64,000 bases of DNA from Fluctibacter halophilus (GTDB lineage Bacteria; Pseudomonadota; Gammaproteobacteria; Enterobacterales; Alteromonadaceae). The translations under genes were made by a program, and so were the position numbers. The number at the start of each line of letters is the position of its first letter. The stretch's first letter is position 1. Positions 26,629 to 35,742 of this stretch are shown here, piece by piece. The stretch is taken from NCBI RefSeq assembly GCF_020687825.1, contig NZ_JAJEWP010000001.1, forward strand, positions 482,078 to 546,077. The letters are read 5' to 3'. The notes beneath the pieces were generated by a model. It had not been told where the DNA came from. It saw only the letters and a list, made by a program, of their open reading frames with translations, and did not search any database.

Positions 26629-27752
26629 AGCGTTATTCGAAGACTTACCGGGTGATCGCGATGGTGTGCGGTGTGTTGCTGTGCATGCAACCCGTGATGG
26701 CGCAGCGAATAAAGGACCTGGCCTCCATCCAGGGCGTGCGTAGCAACCAATTAGTCGGTTATGGCCTGGTCGTGGGGCTACCCGGCACCGGTGAACAGAG
26801 TCCCTTTACCGAGCAAAGCTTCCGTACCATGCTGGCCAATTTTGGCATCAAGATGGACAGTGGCGTTAAGCCTAAAATCAAGAATGTTGCTGCCGTGGCT
26901 GTTCACGCCGAGTTACCCCCTTTTGTGAAACCCGGCCAGACCATCGACGTGACCGTATCATCTATTGGTGAAGCCGCCAGCTTGCAGGGCGGTACGCTGC
27001 TGCAAACCTTCCTGAAGGGCCTCGACGGTAACATTTATGCCGTTGCCCAAGGCTCGCTGGTGGTCAGTGGCTTCGGTGCAGAAGGTGCCGACGGCTCGCG
27101 GATTGTCGCCAATACCCCCACCGTCGGACGAATTGCCAACGGTGCGTTGGTCGAACGGTCAGTGGCCAGCGGCCTGATGCAAAATGATTACCTGACACTG
27201 AACCTCAACTACCCGGATTTCTCCACCGCGAAAGCCTTGGCAGATACCATCAATCAGCGTCTTGGCGCCGATCCACAGAAAGGCTATGCCCTGGCCACGC
27301 CGATTGATGCGGCGTCCGTGCGGGTCACCGCGCCGCGGGATGTGGGTCAGCGGGTCGGCTTTGTCGCGACCCTGGAAAATTTTGAGTTTACCCCGGCCGA
27401 CGCACCGGCCCGGGTCGTCATTAACAGCCGCACCGGCACCATTGTCATCGGCCAGGACGTGCGTTTAATGCCGGCTGCCATTACCCATGGCGGTCTGACG
27501 GTGACCATTTCCGAAAACCAGACCGTCAGTCAGCCTAATGCCCTGGCAGAAGGTCAAACCGTGGTGACCAACCAGTCTATTGTGGACGTTAACCTGGATG
27601 ACAGTCGCATGTTCAAATTTGATCCTGGCGTGACGCTGGATCAATTGGTGCGCGCGGTCAATCAGGTCGGCGCTGCACCCGGTGATTTGATGGCTATCCT
27701 TGAAGCCCTGCGTGAAGCCGGTGCGTTGCAGGGTGAATTGATCATTATCTGA
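26625..27752 (+). CDS. flgI: Flagellar P-ring protein FlgI
   Basis: 375 residues. A Sec signal peptide ending MAQ (about residue 27) is followed by the family block [20 protein letters not shown], and [14 protein letters not shown] lies further on. It forms the P ring in the peptidoglycan with help from FlgA. ATG 26625 overlaps the flgH stop; a GTG at 26613 is less likely. Confidence 0.96.
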   Translation: MKRYSKTYRVIAMVCGVLLCMQPVMAQRIKDLASIQGVRSNQLVGYGLVVGLPGTGEQSPFTEQSFRTMLANFGIKMDSGVKPKIKNVAAVAVHAELPPFVKPGQTIDVTVSSIGEAASLQGGTLLQTFLKGLDGNIYAVAQGSLVVSGFGAEGADGSRIVANTPTVGRIANGALVERSVASGLMQNDYLTLNLNYPDFSTAKALADTINQRLGADPQKGYALATPIDAASVRVTAPRDVGQRVGFVATLENFEFTPADAPARVVINSRTGTIVIGQDVRLMPAAITHGGLTVTISENQTVSQPNALAEGQTVVTNQSIVDVNLDDSRMFKFDPGVTLDQLVRAVNQVGAAPGDLMAILEALREAGALQGELIII

Positions 27753-27760
27753 GGCCCGAG

Positions 27761-28708
27761 ATGGACGATTTAGCCAATGTCAAAGACAAGCTGAGCCTGT
27801 CGCGCAACTACCACGACGTCAAAGGCCTGGACAACCTGCGTAAGGCTGCTCAGTCCGGAGATACTGCAGCGATCAAAGAGGCTGCCAGCCAGTTTGAGGC
27901 CATTTTCGTACAGATGATGCTTAAATCCATGCGTAAAGCGCAGGATGCCATGGCCGACAAAGACAGTCCGTTTAACTCGGAACAGGTCAAGTTCTACCGC
28001 GACATGCACGATCAACAATTGGCCGTGGATTTGTCGGCCAACGGCAACATGGGACTGGCTGACTTGATTGTTCAGCAATTGTCACCACAGACCGAAGGCG
28101 TCACGCCTGCCAGTGTTATACGTAATGACGGTAATTTGTCAGGCATTAATCGCCATACCCGGGCGATGGTGTCCCGGGCTCAGGAGGCAGTAGTGCCCGC
28201 TGGCCGACAAGCCGCATTTGACAGCATTGAGTCCTTCGTCGCCACTTTGTTACCGGCGGCACAGGAAGCAGCGCAGCAACTGGGCATTGAACCCCGCGCA
28301 CTGGTGGCGCAGGCGGCAGTGGAGACAGGCTGGGGACAGCATATGATCCACGATGGCAAGGGCCAGAACACCCACAACCTTTTTGGTATCAAAGCGTCCA
28401 GAGATTGGCAGGGTGACAAAACCGCAATCAACACCGTTGAGTTTGATGGTGATGTAGCCCGTTCGGAACAAGCCGCTTTCCGCCACTATGGCTCGTTTGG
28501 GGAGGCGTTGCAGGACTACGTCGATTTTGTCAAAGGCCATCCGCGCTATCAGGCTGCCTTGCAGCAGGCGACGGATCCCAAAGCCTACTTTAATGAATTG
28601 CAGCGGGCAGGATACGCCACCGACCCGTCTTACGCTGACAAGGTCATGGCGGTGTTTAACAGTGATGCCTTACAAGGTGCAGGCATTGCAGGAGAAGATG
28701 CATGGTAA
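27761..28708 (+). CDS. flgJ: Rod-cap and peptidoglycan hydrolase FlgJ
   Basis: 315 residues with two domains. The N-terminal rod-scaffold domain (about 35-105; ASQFEAIFVQMMLKSMRKA) is joined to a C-terminal GH73 muramidase-type domain (about 165-310) with QAAVETGWGQHM carrying the catalytic Glu and NTHNLFGIKA. It opens the cell wall for the growing rod. The end overlaps flgK by 7 bases. Confidence 0.95.
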   Translation: MDDLANVKDKLSLSRNYHDVKGLDNLRKAAQSGDTAAIKEAASQFEAIFVQMMLKSMRKAQDAMADKDSPFNSEQVKFYRDMHDQQLAVDLSANGNMGLADLIVQQLSPQTEGVTPASVIRNDGNLSGINRHTRAMVSRAQEAVVPAGRQAAFDSIESFVATLLPAAQEAAQQLGIEPRALVAQAAVETGWGQHMIHDGKGQNTHNLFGIKASRDWQGDKTAINTVEFDGDVARSEQAAFRHYGSFGEALQDYVDFVKGHPRYQAALQQATDPKAYFNELQRAGYATDPSYADKVMAVFNSDALQGAGIAGEDAW

Positions 28709-30801
28709 TTCGTACTGCGGATTTGTTTTCGGTGGCGACCAGTGGCCTGCGCGCGTCCAACCAGTTACTGGATACCACCGGCCATAACATTGCCAATGTG
28801 AACACCGAGGGCTTTGTTCGTGAGCGCACCACCTTCGCTACACAGGTCATCGGTGGCGTAGGGCGAGCGACAACCGAGCGCATCATTAATGTGTTCGCGC
28901 AAAATCAGTTACGCCGGGATACCACCTCGGTGGGCGAGCATGAAGCCTATTACAACCGTGCCAGCACACTGGATGATTTGTTTGCCAGTGAGGCCAACAG
29001 CATTTCCAACAGCATGAGCCGTTTTTTCGGCTCGCTGCAAACCGCCTCCGATGAACCCACCAATATGGCCGCCCGTCAACTGGTGTTGGGGGAGGCCAAT
29101 TCCTTGGTGGGTCAAATCGGTACCCTGGCCGGTTTTCTGGAAGCCAAAGAAAAAGAATTCAACCTGGAAATGGAATCCCTGATTGAGCGGGCCAATACCC
29201 TGATTGAAAACATCGCCGATCTGAATGGCCAGATCCGTACCCTGAAAGCCAACAATCGCTTCGATGAGCCCGGTGCGGTGATGAATGAACGTGACCAGGC
29301 GGTGATGGAACTGGCCGAGTTGCTGTCAATTGAAACCCGTGAAAACGGCACCGGTGACGGTTCGTTGATGATCAACCTGACCTCCGGTGAATCGCTGGTG
29401 CTGGAAGACGGTTCGTTTAACCTGTTCCAACTGGGCGGCAACCCTGACTTAAATTACAAATCGCTGATGCTCGACAGTACCGGCAAGCCTACGGCGTTAC
29501 GTCTGGCGGAAACCGACGTAGGCGGTACCATCGGTGGACTGTTTCGCTACCGGGATGAGATCCTTGAGCCTGCGCAGCGGGAACTGGGGCAGATTGCCCT
29601 GTCACTGACTGCGGCCATGAACGAACAAAATCGTCTGGGTATGGATTTCGATTTGCAACTGGGCGGTGATATTTTCGGCTTACCCACCTTCAGTGGCCTG
29701 CCGTATCAGGACAATGCTGATACGTCGTTGGTCATGAATGGACGTGTGGCACCAGACGGTGCCTCGTCGCTGACCAGTGCCGATTATCAGATCACCATCG
29801 ATGCGGTGAACCCCGGTGCACCGAATCAGGTCGACATTACGGTTACCCTGCTGAACCCTGACGGAACCCAGGTCGAGGACGCCAGTGGCAACCCGATCAC
29901 CCAGTCTTACACCAACATTGAAGCCACTGCGGGTGTCTTTTCGCCGGTGTTGGGCGGGATTGAAGTGGAGTTCCCCAACGGGGCCAGTTACACCGCCGGC
30001 GATCAATTTTTGCTACAACCGACCAAAGAGACCGCCGATGAGATAGAAGTGGTGATGACCCGCCCGGAAGACCTGGCGCTGGCGTCTCCGTTCCGTGTTG
30101 ACTCGGACCTTGCCAATACCGGTGATGTGCAACTGGTCTCGACCACAGTCACCAATACCACCGTGGATGGTACCCTGACGGATCCTGATGCGTCGGCCTT
30201 TGATGGTGCCGGAGGGCTGGTCGCGGGGACACCCGCGCGGATCGTGTTCAACAGTGCAACGGAATTCGAGGTGTTTGATGAAGCGAACAACTCACTGGTG
30301 GTCGTCACCGGCGTAACCGACTACAACAACATGATGGCGCAGGCGGCTGCCGCAGCGGGTTGGCCGTTCGGCGGGCTGAATGACTTCCCCGGCTATGATT
30401 TTAGCATGCAGGGGACGCCAAAAGTCGGTGACAGTTTCACCATCGCCTACAATACCGACGGTGTGAACGATAACCGCAATGCGTTGGAGCTGGCCGATTT
30501 GCAGAACCGTGACATCATGTCATCGAGCAATTCCAGCAGCGCAAACCAGATCACTTTTCACGAGGGATATGCCAATATTGTCAGTGACATTGGCGAAAAA
30601 ACGTCCCGTGCCGATATAGCATTACAGGCCGCTGAAGCGATGAAAAAACAATCATCCGACTGGTTCGACAGTATTTCAGGGGTTAACCTTGATGAAGAGG
30701 CGGCCAATCTGGTGCGGTTTCAACAGACATACGCGGCGTCGGCGCGGATCCTGACCGCCGCACAAACGATATTTGATACGATTTTGAATTCAACCCGGTA
30801 A
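28702..30801 (+). CDS. flgK: Hook-filament junction protein FlgK (HAP1)
   Basis: 699 residues, longer than the enteric protein (about 550) because of a large acidic central insert at about 330-560. The N-terminal LFSVATSGLRASNQLLDTTG and NIANVNTEGFVRE and the C-terminal NLVRFQQTYAASARILTAAQ are conserved axial segments. It links hook to filament. The ATG lies within the end of flgJ with GGAG upstream. Confidence 0.95.
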   Translation: MVIRTADLFSVATSGLRASNQLLDTTGHNIANVNTEGFVRERTTFATQVIGGVGRATTERIINVFAQNQLRRDTTSVGEHEAYYNRASTLDDLFASEANSISNSMSRFFGSLQTASDEPTNMAARQLVLGEANSLVGQIGTLAGFLEAKEKEFNLEMESLIERANTLIENIADLNGQIRTLKANNRFDEPGAVMNERDQAVMELAELLSIETRENGTGDGSLMINLTSGESLVLEDGSFNLFQLGGNPDLNYKSLMLDSTGKPTALRLAETDVGGTIGGLFRYRDEILEPAQRELGQIALSLTAAMNEQNRLGMDFDLQLGGDIFGLPTFSGLPYQDNADTSLVMNGRVAPDGASSLTSADYQITIDAVNPGAPNQVDITVTLLNPDGTQVEDASGNPITQSYTNIEATAGVFSPVLGGIEVEFPNGASYTAGDQFLLQPTKETADEIEVVMTRPEDLALASPFRVDSDLANTGDVQLVSTTVTNTTVDGTLTDPDASAFDGAGGLVAGTPARIVFNSATEFEVFDEANNSLVVVTGVTDYNNMMAQAAAAAGWPFGGLNDFPGYDFSMQGTPKVGDSFTIAYNTDGVNDNRNALELADLQNRDIMSSSNSSSANQITFHEGYANIVSDIGEKTSRADIALQAAEAMKKQSSDWFDSISGVNLDEEAANLVRFQQTYAASARILTAAQTIFDTILNSTR

Positions 30802-30810
30802 TAGACAAAC

Positions 30811-32043
30811 ATGAGTTCGCGCATATCCACTAATCAGCTGTACGATCGCAGTATTCAATCCATTCTGGATAACCAGAAGGATTTGTCGGATATTCAACAA
30901 CAGCTGTCGAGCGGCAAAAAGCTGCTACGCCCGTCAGACGATCCGGTGGGCGCGGCCCAGGTGGTGCGTCTGACCGAAGAGTTGGATCTGATCAGTCAGT
31001 ACAAGCGCAACAATGACCTGCTGAAAAATTCCCTGGAACAGGAAGAAGTTTCGCTGCAGAACATCACCGCATCGCTGAACCGCGCCCGGGTCTTGATGGT
31101 GCAGTCTGGCAATGGTGTCTACGGTGACGAAGACAAAAAAGCCCTGGCCATCGAGATCAGTCAAATCCGGGATGAGGTGTTCAACCTGATGAACACCCAG
31201 AATGCCAACGGTGAATACATTTTTGCCGGCTATCAGTCTCAAAGCCCGGCATTTGCCTACAACCCGACCAACCCGGGCAACAAATACACTTTTGAAGGGG
31301 ATGACGGTATCAACCGTATCCGCGTGTCTGATACCCAGACAATTCAGGGCAACAGCTCCGGTAAAGCGGTGTTTGAAGACGTGTTTGCACGTCTGAACAG
31401 CTCTGTGACAGGTACCACCGGTGGCGCCAGTGCGTCAGTGCGTGTGACCCAACAGGCGGCGTTCGATCAGTTTCACAAGGCCAACTACGATGCGGTCACG
31501 CCGGCCAACAATGATTACCGGATAACGGTGCTGGCCGGGGGTACCCAGGTACAGATAGATAATATAGGTACCGGTGCCACGGTAGCGACCCTTGGGTTTG
31601 ATTCGGGCCAGCCGTTTGTCTACAAAGGCATGGAGTTCACCATCACCGGTAACCCCGGCGACACGGTGGATTTTCAACTGGATACGCCAGAAAAGAAAAA
31701 CATCGCCGAGACCTTGAATGATTTCGTCATGGCATTGCAGAGTGACACCATTTCGGATTTTCAATTCCAGGAAGCACTCAGTGATGCCCTGGTAGGCATT
31801 GATAACGGCATGAACGCCGTGACCAATGCCAATTCCGCCCTCGGTGGACGTTACAATGTGGCTGAGTCGGTGTATGAGTCCACGCTGGATCTGGAAATTG
31901 CCAATAAATCGGCCCGTTCGACCATTCAGGACGTGGATTATGCCGAAGCAGTGTCAGAGCTATCCAAGCAGGAAACCGCGCTTCAGGCCGCTCAGGCAAC
32001 GTTTTCCAGGGTCACCGGCCTCAGTCTGTTCGACTACATCTAA
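30811..32043 (+). CDS. flgL: Hook-filament junction protein FlgL (HAP3)
   Basis: 410 residues. The N-terminal flagellin-like domain (MSSRISTNQLYDRSIQSIL, then LSSGKKLLRPSDDPVGAAQ) and the C-terminal SELSKQETALQAAQATFSRV identify FlgL. The middle is longer than in enterics. It follows flgK by 9 bases. Its last 23 bases overlap the antiparallel gene 32021-32962, and no terminator is visible after it. Confidence 0.95.
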   Translation: MSSRISTNQLYDRSIQSILDNQKDLSDIQQQLSSGKKLLRPSDDPVGAAQVVRLTEELDLISQYKRNNDLLKNSLEQEEVSLQNITASLNRARVLMVQSGNGVYGDEDKKALAIEISQIRDEVFNLMNTQNANGEYIFAGYQSQSPAFAYNPTNPGNKYTFEGDDGINRIRVSDTQTIQGNSSGKAVFEDVFARLNSSVTGTTGGASASVRVTQQAAFDQFHKANYDAVTPANNDYRITVLAGGTQVQIDNIGTGATVATLGFDSGQPFVYKGMEFTITGNPGDTVDFQLDTPEKKNIAETLNDFVMALQSDTISDFQFQEALSDALVGIDNGMNAVTNANSALGGRYNVAESVYESTLDLEIANKSARSTIQDVDYAEAVSELSKQETALQAAQATFSRVTGLSLFDYI

Positions 32044-32962
32044 TATCCGCCAGGTAAATGCAGCTGTGATCCTGTTCATGGCTGCTGTAATAGCTGATCC
32101 AATAGCCTTTTTCATGACGCACCATGCCTGCATAGCTTGTGTCACCTGCCGACGGTAGCGTGACAGACGGGCGCAGTGATTTGCTGCGGGTATCCAGGGT
32201 CCACAAGCGTGTTACAGGCCCTTGCTGCTGCCACTGACGTCCGACGATAAGTAACTGATTATTGTCCAGCCAGTCCATCACCGGTGCGCCAATGTGCTCG
32301 CCCAAATCCTGCCAGCGCCACTGCACATAGGGGAACTTTGCCATACCCAGCATGGCTGTTGCTGTGTCTGCATCGCGGCGCACCACCGCATACGCGGTAC
32401 CGCTCTCGTCAAAGGCGATGTCACTCTCGTTTGGATAGCCTTTCCCGTGTTTGTGCAGGCTTAGCGCCTGCTGCGCAACACATTCGAAGGTTCGGCGAGG
32501 ATCTCCGGCCCACAAGTCGAGGGCATTCTGGCTGCGATTGTAGGCAAACCCGTAGGCACGGCCAGCACACCATCTTACCCGCCATAGCCACCAGAAGGGG
32601 GCGCCGAGCCGCTTGACGGCCGACCAACTGATCCCATCAGTTGAAAACCAACTGACCGGCTGACTGAGCGCCACCCTGCCATCGGGATGAAACTGCCGGG
32701 CATAAGCAATCATCAACAGCTTGCCGTCGGGCATGACACTGAGTTTCGGGTCGCGCAAGTCGTGACCAGGCAGTCTGACCACCATCGAACCCAGATGTTG
32801 ACCCTGCATAGTGAGACGCAACACACGGATAATGCCATCGGGACTGACATGGTTCTCGGCACTTCGAAACGCACAAATCAGCGTGTTGTTATACGCACAT
32901 AAATCGGTGAAGGCATTGTGCTTCGCGTCTTTCCACAAGGGCACAACAGACGTTATTTGCAT
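32021..32962 (-). CDS. Sialidase-fold (beta-propeller) protein of unknown function
   Basis: 313 residues with no signal peptide, so probably cytoplasmic. The protein shows repeated short beta-blade-like segments and an Asp-box-like WFSTDGISW, resembling exo-alpha-sialidase-type six-bladed propellers (e.g. HDLRDPKLSVMPDGKLLMIA). True sialidase arginines cannot be assigned with confidence. It is the only minus-strand gene between flgL and the flagellins, and its 3' end overlaps the flgL coding end by 23 bases. Since flagellin here is probably modified with sialic-acid-like nonulosonates, a sugar-recognising role is possible, but this is inference. Confidence 0.65.
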   Translation of the reverse strand: MQITSVVPLWKDAKHNAFTDLCAYNNTLICAFRSAENHVSPDGIIRVLRLTMQGQHLGSMVVRLPGHDLRDPKLSVMPDGKLLMIAYARQFHPDGRVALSQPVSWFSTDGISWSAVKRLGAPFWWLWRVRWCAGRAYGFAYNRSQNALDLWAGDPRRTFECVAQQALSLHKHGKGYPNESDIAFDESGTAYAVVRRDADTATAMLGMAKFPYVQWRWQDLGEHIGAPVMDWLDNNQLLIVGRQWQQQGPVTRLWTLDTRSKSLRPSVTLPSAGDTSYAGMVRHEKGYWISYYSSHEQDHSCIYLADIRCSRTD

Positions 32963-33072
32963 GTTTTTTTATCACTCATTTTTGCGGCAAAAACCCATTA
33001 CAGCTCAAGGGATTAGTAATTGCAAAAGGGGCAAGTTTTTGCCGCTTTTTTTCCACTGCGGCAATTTTTTGT

Positions 33073-33099
33073 TAAAGGGATCCAAAGCCACGTCGATAA
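33073..33099 (+). promoter_or_regulatory. sigma-28 promoter of flagellin 1
   Basis: TAAA-N15-GTCGATAA, one mismatch from the FliA consensus TAAA-N15-GCCGATAA. The start codon is about 120 bases downstream of the predicted start point, so the mRNA has a long leader with a CCAGCG-AA-CGCTGG hairpin (33190-33203). Upstream, 33010-33050 holds a small GGCAA/TTGCC hairpin with a T-run. Confidence 0.8.
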
Positions 33100-33226
33100 A
33101 CTTAAGCGAGAGAGCCAGTAACAGTTACTTACAACGCTAAGTGTCTGTTCTATTTAGTGTTAGTAAACCGCCGGATGAAAGTTCGGTTGCCAGCGAACGC
33201 TGGACTGAGAGTGTAGGAGAGATCCC

Positions 33227-34051
33227 ATGACTTTATACGTCAATACCAACGTTTCGTCTTTGAATGCGCAACGTCAATTGTACAATTCAACCAACAGCTT
33301 GAGCGTGTCTTTTGAGCGCCTGTCATCCGGTTTCCGTATCAACCGTGCTGCCGATGATGCTGCGGGTCTGCAAATCACCGACCGCATGACAACCCAGATT
33401 CAGGGGTTGAACCAAGCGGTACGTAACGCCAACGATGCCATTTCACTGACGCAGACTGCGGAAGGTGCGTTGGCGGAAACCACCACCGCATTGCAACGTA
33501 TTCGCCAGTTGGCAGTACAGTCACAGAACGGTATCAACACCTCTGCTGACCGTCTGGCACTGCAAAAAGAAGTGTCAGCCCTGAAGCAGGAAATTTCACG
33601 GATTGCGTCTACCACACAGTTTGCCGGCAACGATTTGCTGACCGGTACTTACTCTGCGGCATTCCTGGTCGGTGCAAATGGTGGTCAGAACATCAGTGTA
33701 AACCTGTCTCGTACCGGCGGCTTCGGTGCCTCTGGCCTGAGTCTGGCAAACACCACTGTTGCCAACGTAGACGGCGCGTCTGCTGCGCTGACAGCGATTG
33801 ATTCTGCCATCAGTACCATCGGTGGTGTACGGGCTGACCTGGGTGCATTGCAAAACCGCTTCCAGTCAACCATCCGTAACCTGAGCAATATCTCAGAAAA
33901 CGTGTCAGCTGCCCGTTCACGTATCCGTGATACTGACTTTGCCACTGAGACCGCTGAACTGACCCGTAACCAGATCATTCAGCAGGCCAGTACAACGGTG
34001 TTGTCTCAGGCCAACCAGCGTCCTCAGGCCGCATTGCAGTTGTTGGGTTAA
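33227..34051 (+). CDS. Flagellin 1 (type A)
   Basis: 274-residue filament subunit made only of conserved D0/D1 helices with a short middle, lacking big D2/D3 domains. N-terminal MTLYVNTNVSSLNAQRQL and LSSGFRINRAADDAAGLQI, C-terminal AELTRNQIIQQASTTVLSQ are typical. Ser/Thr-rich central residues (about 130-200) are likely glycosylation sites. Nearly identical in layout to flagellin 4. The SD TAGGAGAGA (33214-33222) is complementary to the loop of its own 3' hairpin at 34130-34158. Confidence 0.97.
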   Translation: MTLYVNTNVSSLNAQRQLYNSTNSLSVSFERLSSGFRINRAADDAAGLQITDRMTTQIQGLNQAVRNANDAISLTQTAEGALAETTTALQRIRQLAVQSQNGINTSADRLALQKEVSALKQEISRIASTTQFAGNDLLTGTYSAAFLVGANGGQNISVNLSRTGGFGASGLSLANTTVANVDGASAALTAIDSAISTIGGVRADLGALQNRFQSTIRNLSNISENVSAARSRIRDTDFATETAELTRNQIIQQASTTVLSQANQRPQAALQLLG

Positions 34052-34070
34052 GTCCTTAAACAGGCAATCG

Positions 34071-34120
34071 CAATTTGGCAAAACGCCAGGAGGTAGTGCT
34101 TGAGGTGCGGCCCCAAATTG
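34071..34120 (+). other. structured 3' UTR element of flagellin 1
   Basis: CAATTTGG (34071-34078) and CCAAATTG (34113-34120) are perfectly complementary and enclose a segment with CGCCAGGAGGTAGTG (34084-34098). The same 15 bases recur after flagellin 2 at 35501-35515. The GGA-rich loop could bind CsrA or pair with the CTCCT loop just downstream. Confidence 0.5.
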
Positions 34121-34129
34121 TGGAGAGTT

Positions 34130-34158
34130 TCGCTCACTCTCTCCTAACGTAAGAGCGA
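34130..34158 (+). other. anti-Shine-Dalgarno hairpin of flagellin 1 3' UTR
   Basis: TCGCTC and GAGCGA form a 6-bp stem around a 17-base loop containing TCTCTCCTAACG. The loop is complementary to the flagellin ribosome-binding sites. A counterpart at 36756-36782 after flagellin 3 has a compensatory base-pair change (C-G to T-A). It lies two bases before the terminator. An alternative fold pairs GGAGAG (34122-34127) with the loop. Confidence 0.6.
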
Positions 34159-34160
34159 TT

Positions 34161-34187
34161 GGTCGGCCTGAATGGGCCGACCGTTTT
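34161..34187 (+). terminator. terminator of flagellin 1
   Basis: GGTCGGCC-TGAATG-GGCCGACC, an 8-bp stem followed by GTTTT. The rest of the 34052-34406 spacer holds the 3' UTR elements, an inverted repeat TTTAGTGA/TCACTAAA (34214-34233) and the flagellin 2 promoter and leader. Confidence 0.85.
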
Positions 34188-34229
34188 CCTAACGAAAACA
34201 AACACATAGATCTTTTAGTGATTTTTCAC

Positions 34230-34257
34230 TAAAGGATTTTTGTGCTGCGTACGATAA
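34230..34257 (+). promoter_or_regulatory. sigma-28-like promoter of flagellin 2
   Basis: TAAA-N16-TACGATAA. The -10 part matches 6 of 8 and the spacing is one longer than usual, suggesting a weaker promoter than those of flagellins 1 and 4. The leader of about 140 bases is A/C-rich. Confidence 0.5.
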
Positions 34258-34406
34258 AAACAGCAAAGGCACTGCGCAAACAATAATAACAGCAGGCCAC
34301 CGTTGGATGACGTCACAGAATAACAACAACAGACGCACCAACACCGCAAAGACACGAATAATAATAATAGTCTGGCGGATTGCTTAAAAATCGTTAGGAG
34401 AAAATC

Positions 34407-35255
34407 ATGAGTTTGTTCGTCAACACTAATGTGTCGTCGTTGAATGCAACTCGTCAGCTATTCACGTCGAACAATAACCTGAGTACCGCCTTCGAGCGTC
34501 TGTCGTCTGGTTTCCGCATTAACGGCGCCAAAGATGACGCAGCAGGCCTGCAAATTTCCAACCGTCTGACCACCCAGGTACTGGGGCTCAACATGGCGGT
34601 GCGTAATGCCAACGACGGCATTTCACTGTCGCAGACCGCCGAAGGCGCACTGGCAGAAACCACCACCGCGTTGCAGCGTATCCGGGTACTGGCTGTTCAG
34701 GCCCAGAACGGGATCAACGGTTCTGCGGACCGCCTGGCACTGCAAAAAGAAGTGTCTGCGCTGAAGCAGGAGATCTCCCGGATCGCCGCCACCACCCAAT
34801 TCGGTGGTGTGAATATCCTCGGTGGTGACTACTCCGCGGCCTTCCTGGTCGGCGCGAACCCGGGTCAAACCATCAGTGTCAATATTTCCCGCCCTGGCGG
34901 CTACGGCACTTCCGGCCTGTTTGGTAATCAGTCCATCGCGGCCAATGAAATCACCGTAGCAACCGTGGATTCGGCGTCTCGCGCCATGTCCCTGGTACTC
35001 GGCGCGATTTCTATCATTGATGCCAAGCGCGCCGATCTGGGTGCCATCCAGAACCGTTTTCAATCCACTATCCGTAACCTGAGTAACATTTCTGAGAATG
35101 TTGCGGCGGCACGCTCACGGATCCGTGATACGGACTTTGCGGTGGAAACGGCAGAGTTAACCCGTTGGCAGATCATTCAGCAGGCCAGTATTTCTGTCCT
35201 GGGTCAGGCCAATCAGCGGCCACAGTCTGCCTTGCAGTTACTGCAAGGTGGTTAA
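34407..35255 (+). CDS. Flagellin 2 (type B)
   Basis: 282-residue flagellin, closely similar to flagellin 3. Type-B features are LSSGFRINGAKDDAAGLQI, LTTQVLGLNMAVRNANDG and, at the C-terminus, AELTRWQIIQQAS, where Trp replaces the Asn of type A. It ends in LLQGG. A few extra residues around 170-180 distinguish it from flagellin 3. Its SD CGTTAGGAGAA (34392-34402) is an exact 11-base complement of the loop at 36756-36782. No big variable domain. Confidence 0.97.
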   Translation: MSLFVNTNVSSLNATRQLFTSNNNLSTAFERLSSGFRINGAKDDAAGLQISNRLTTQVLGLNMAVRNANDGISLSQTAEGALAETTTALQRIRVLAVQAQNGINGSADRLALQKEVSALKQEISRIAATTQFGGVNILGGDYSAAFLVGANPGQTISVNISRPGGYGTSGLFGNQSIAANEITVATVDSASRAMSLVLGAISIIDAKRADLGAIQNRFQSTIRNLSNISENVAAARSRIRDTDFAVETAELTRWQIIQQASISVLGQANQRPQSALQLLQGG

Positions 35256-35294
35256 TAGGGAGGCAAGATGATGCCGCGTTTCGATGCAATAGAC

Positions 35295-35385
35295 TGTGGG
35301 GCAGGCTGCAACATCGAACAATGACAAGGTAAGGAAAATCGGTCGGATTGCAAAATGTGGGGGCAGGCTGCAACCGACCGAACAA
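35295..35385 (+). repeat. direct repeat pair and hairpins in flagellin 2-3 spacer
   Basis: TGTGGGGCAGGCTGCAAC (35295-35312) recurs as TGTGGGGGCAGGCTGCAAC (35356-35374), each followed by a GAACAA-containing tail. The second copy lies inside an imperfect hairpin (GGTCGG/CCGACC plus TTGCA/TGCAA, 35341-35379). The rest of 35256-35742 holds CGCCAGGAGGTAGTG (35501-35515), a T-run at 35574-35580 that may end a terminator, small perfect hairpins AGACCA-C-TGGTCT and GTCAG-AAAA-CTGAC, and no clear sigma-28 promoter for flagellin 3. Confidence 0.6.
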
Positions 35386-35645
35386 CGACTTTCGAACTAA
35401 ACGCACTTGCGACTTCAAGCGAAACCAAGTGCAGAAGAAATACCATCCCAGCAACCAGGCCAGGCCTTTTTGCGTGGGATCAGTCGACTGACGAGAAAGA
35501 CGCCAGGAGGTAGTGAGAGGTATTGAGGTTTTGGCCATCAATCCCGCCGGTCGACCGAGGCTTTCGCCCGCTCTTTTTTTAACGCTTCGCAGACCACTGG
35601 TCTAGCAAAGTGCCAGTCAGAAAACTGACGAGCAACAAGAGTAAA

Positions 35646-35660
35646 GCACGTCTTGTGCCA
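35646..35660 (-). promoter_or_regulatory. sigma-54-like element, antisense, in flagellin 2-3 spacer
   Basis: The minus strand reads TGGCAC-AAGAC-GTGC, with perfect TGGCAC and GG-N10-GC spacing. It would transcribe back toward flagellin 2. No minus-strand gene lies there, so it is either chance or an antisense promoter. Confidence 0.35.
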
Positions 35661-35742
35661 AGTTTTTTAACTGACTGATATCTTGCGTCAATGTGCAACG
35701 GACAACAATAAAAACAGTTGCGCGCAAGTTAGGAGAATAGAG

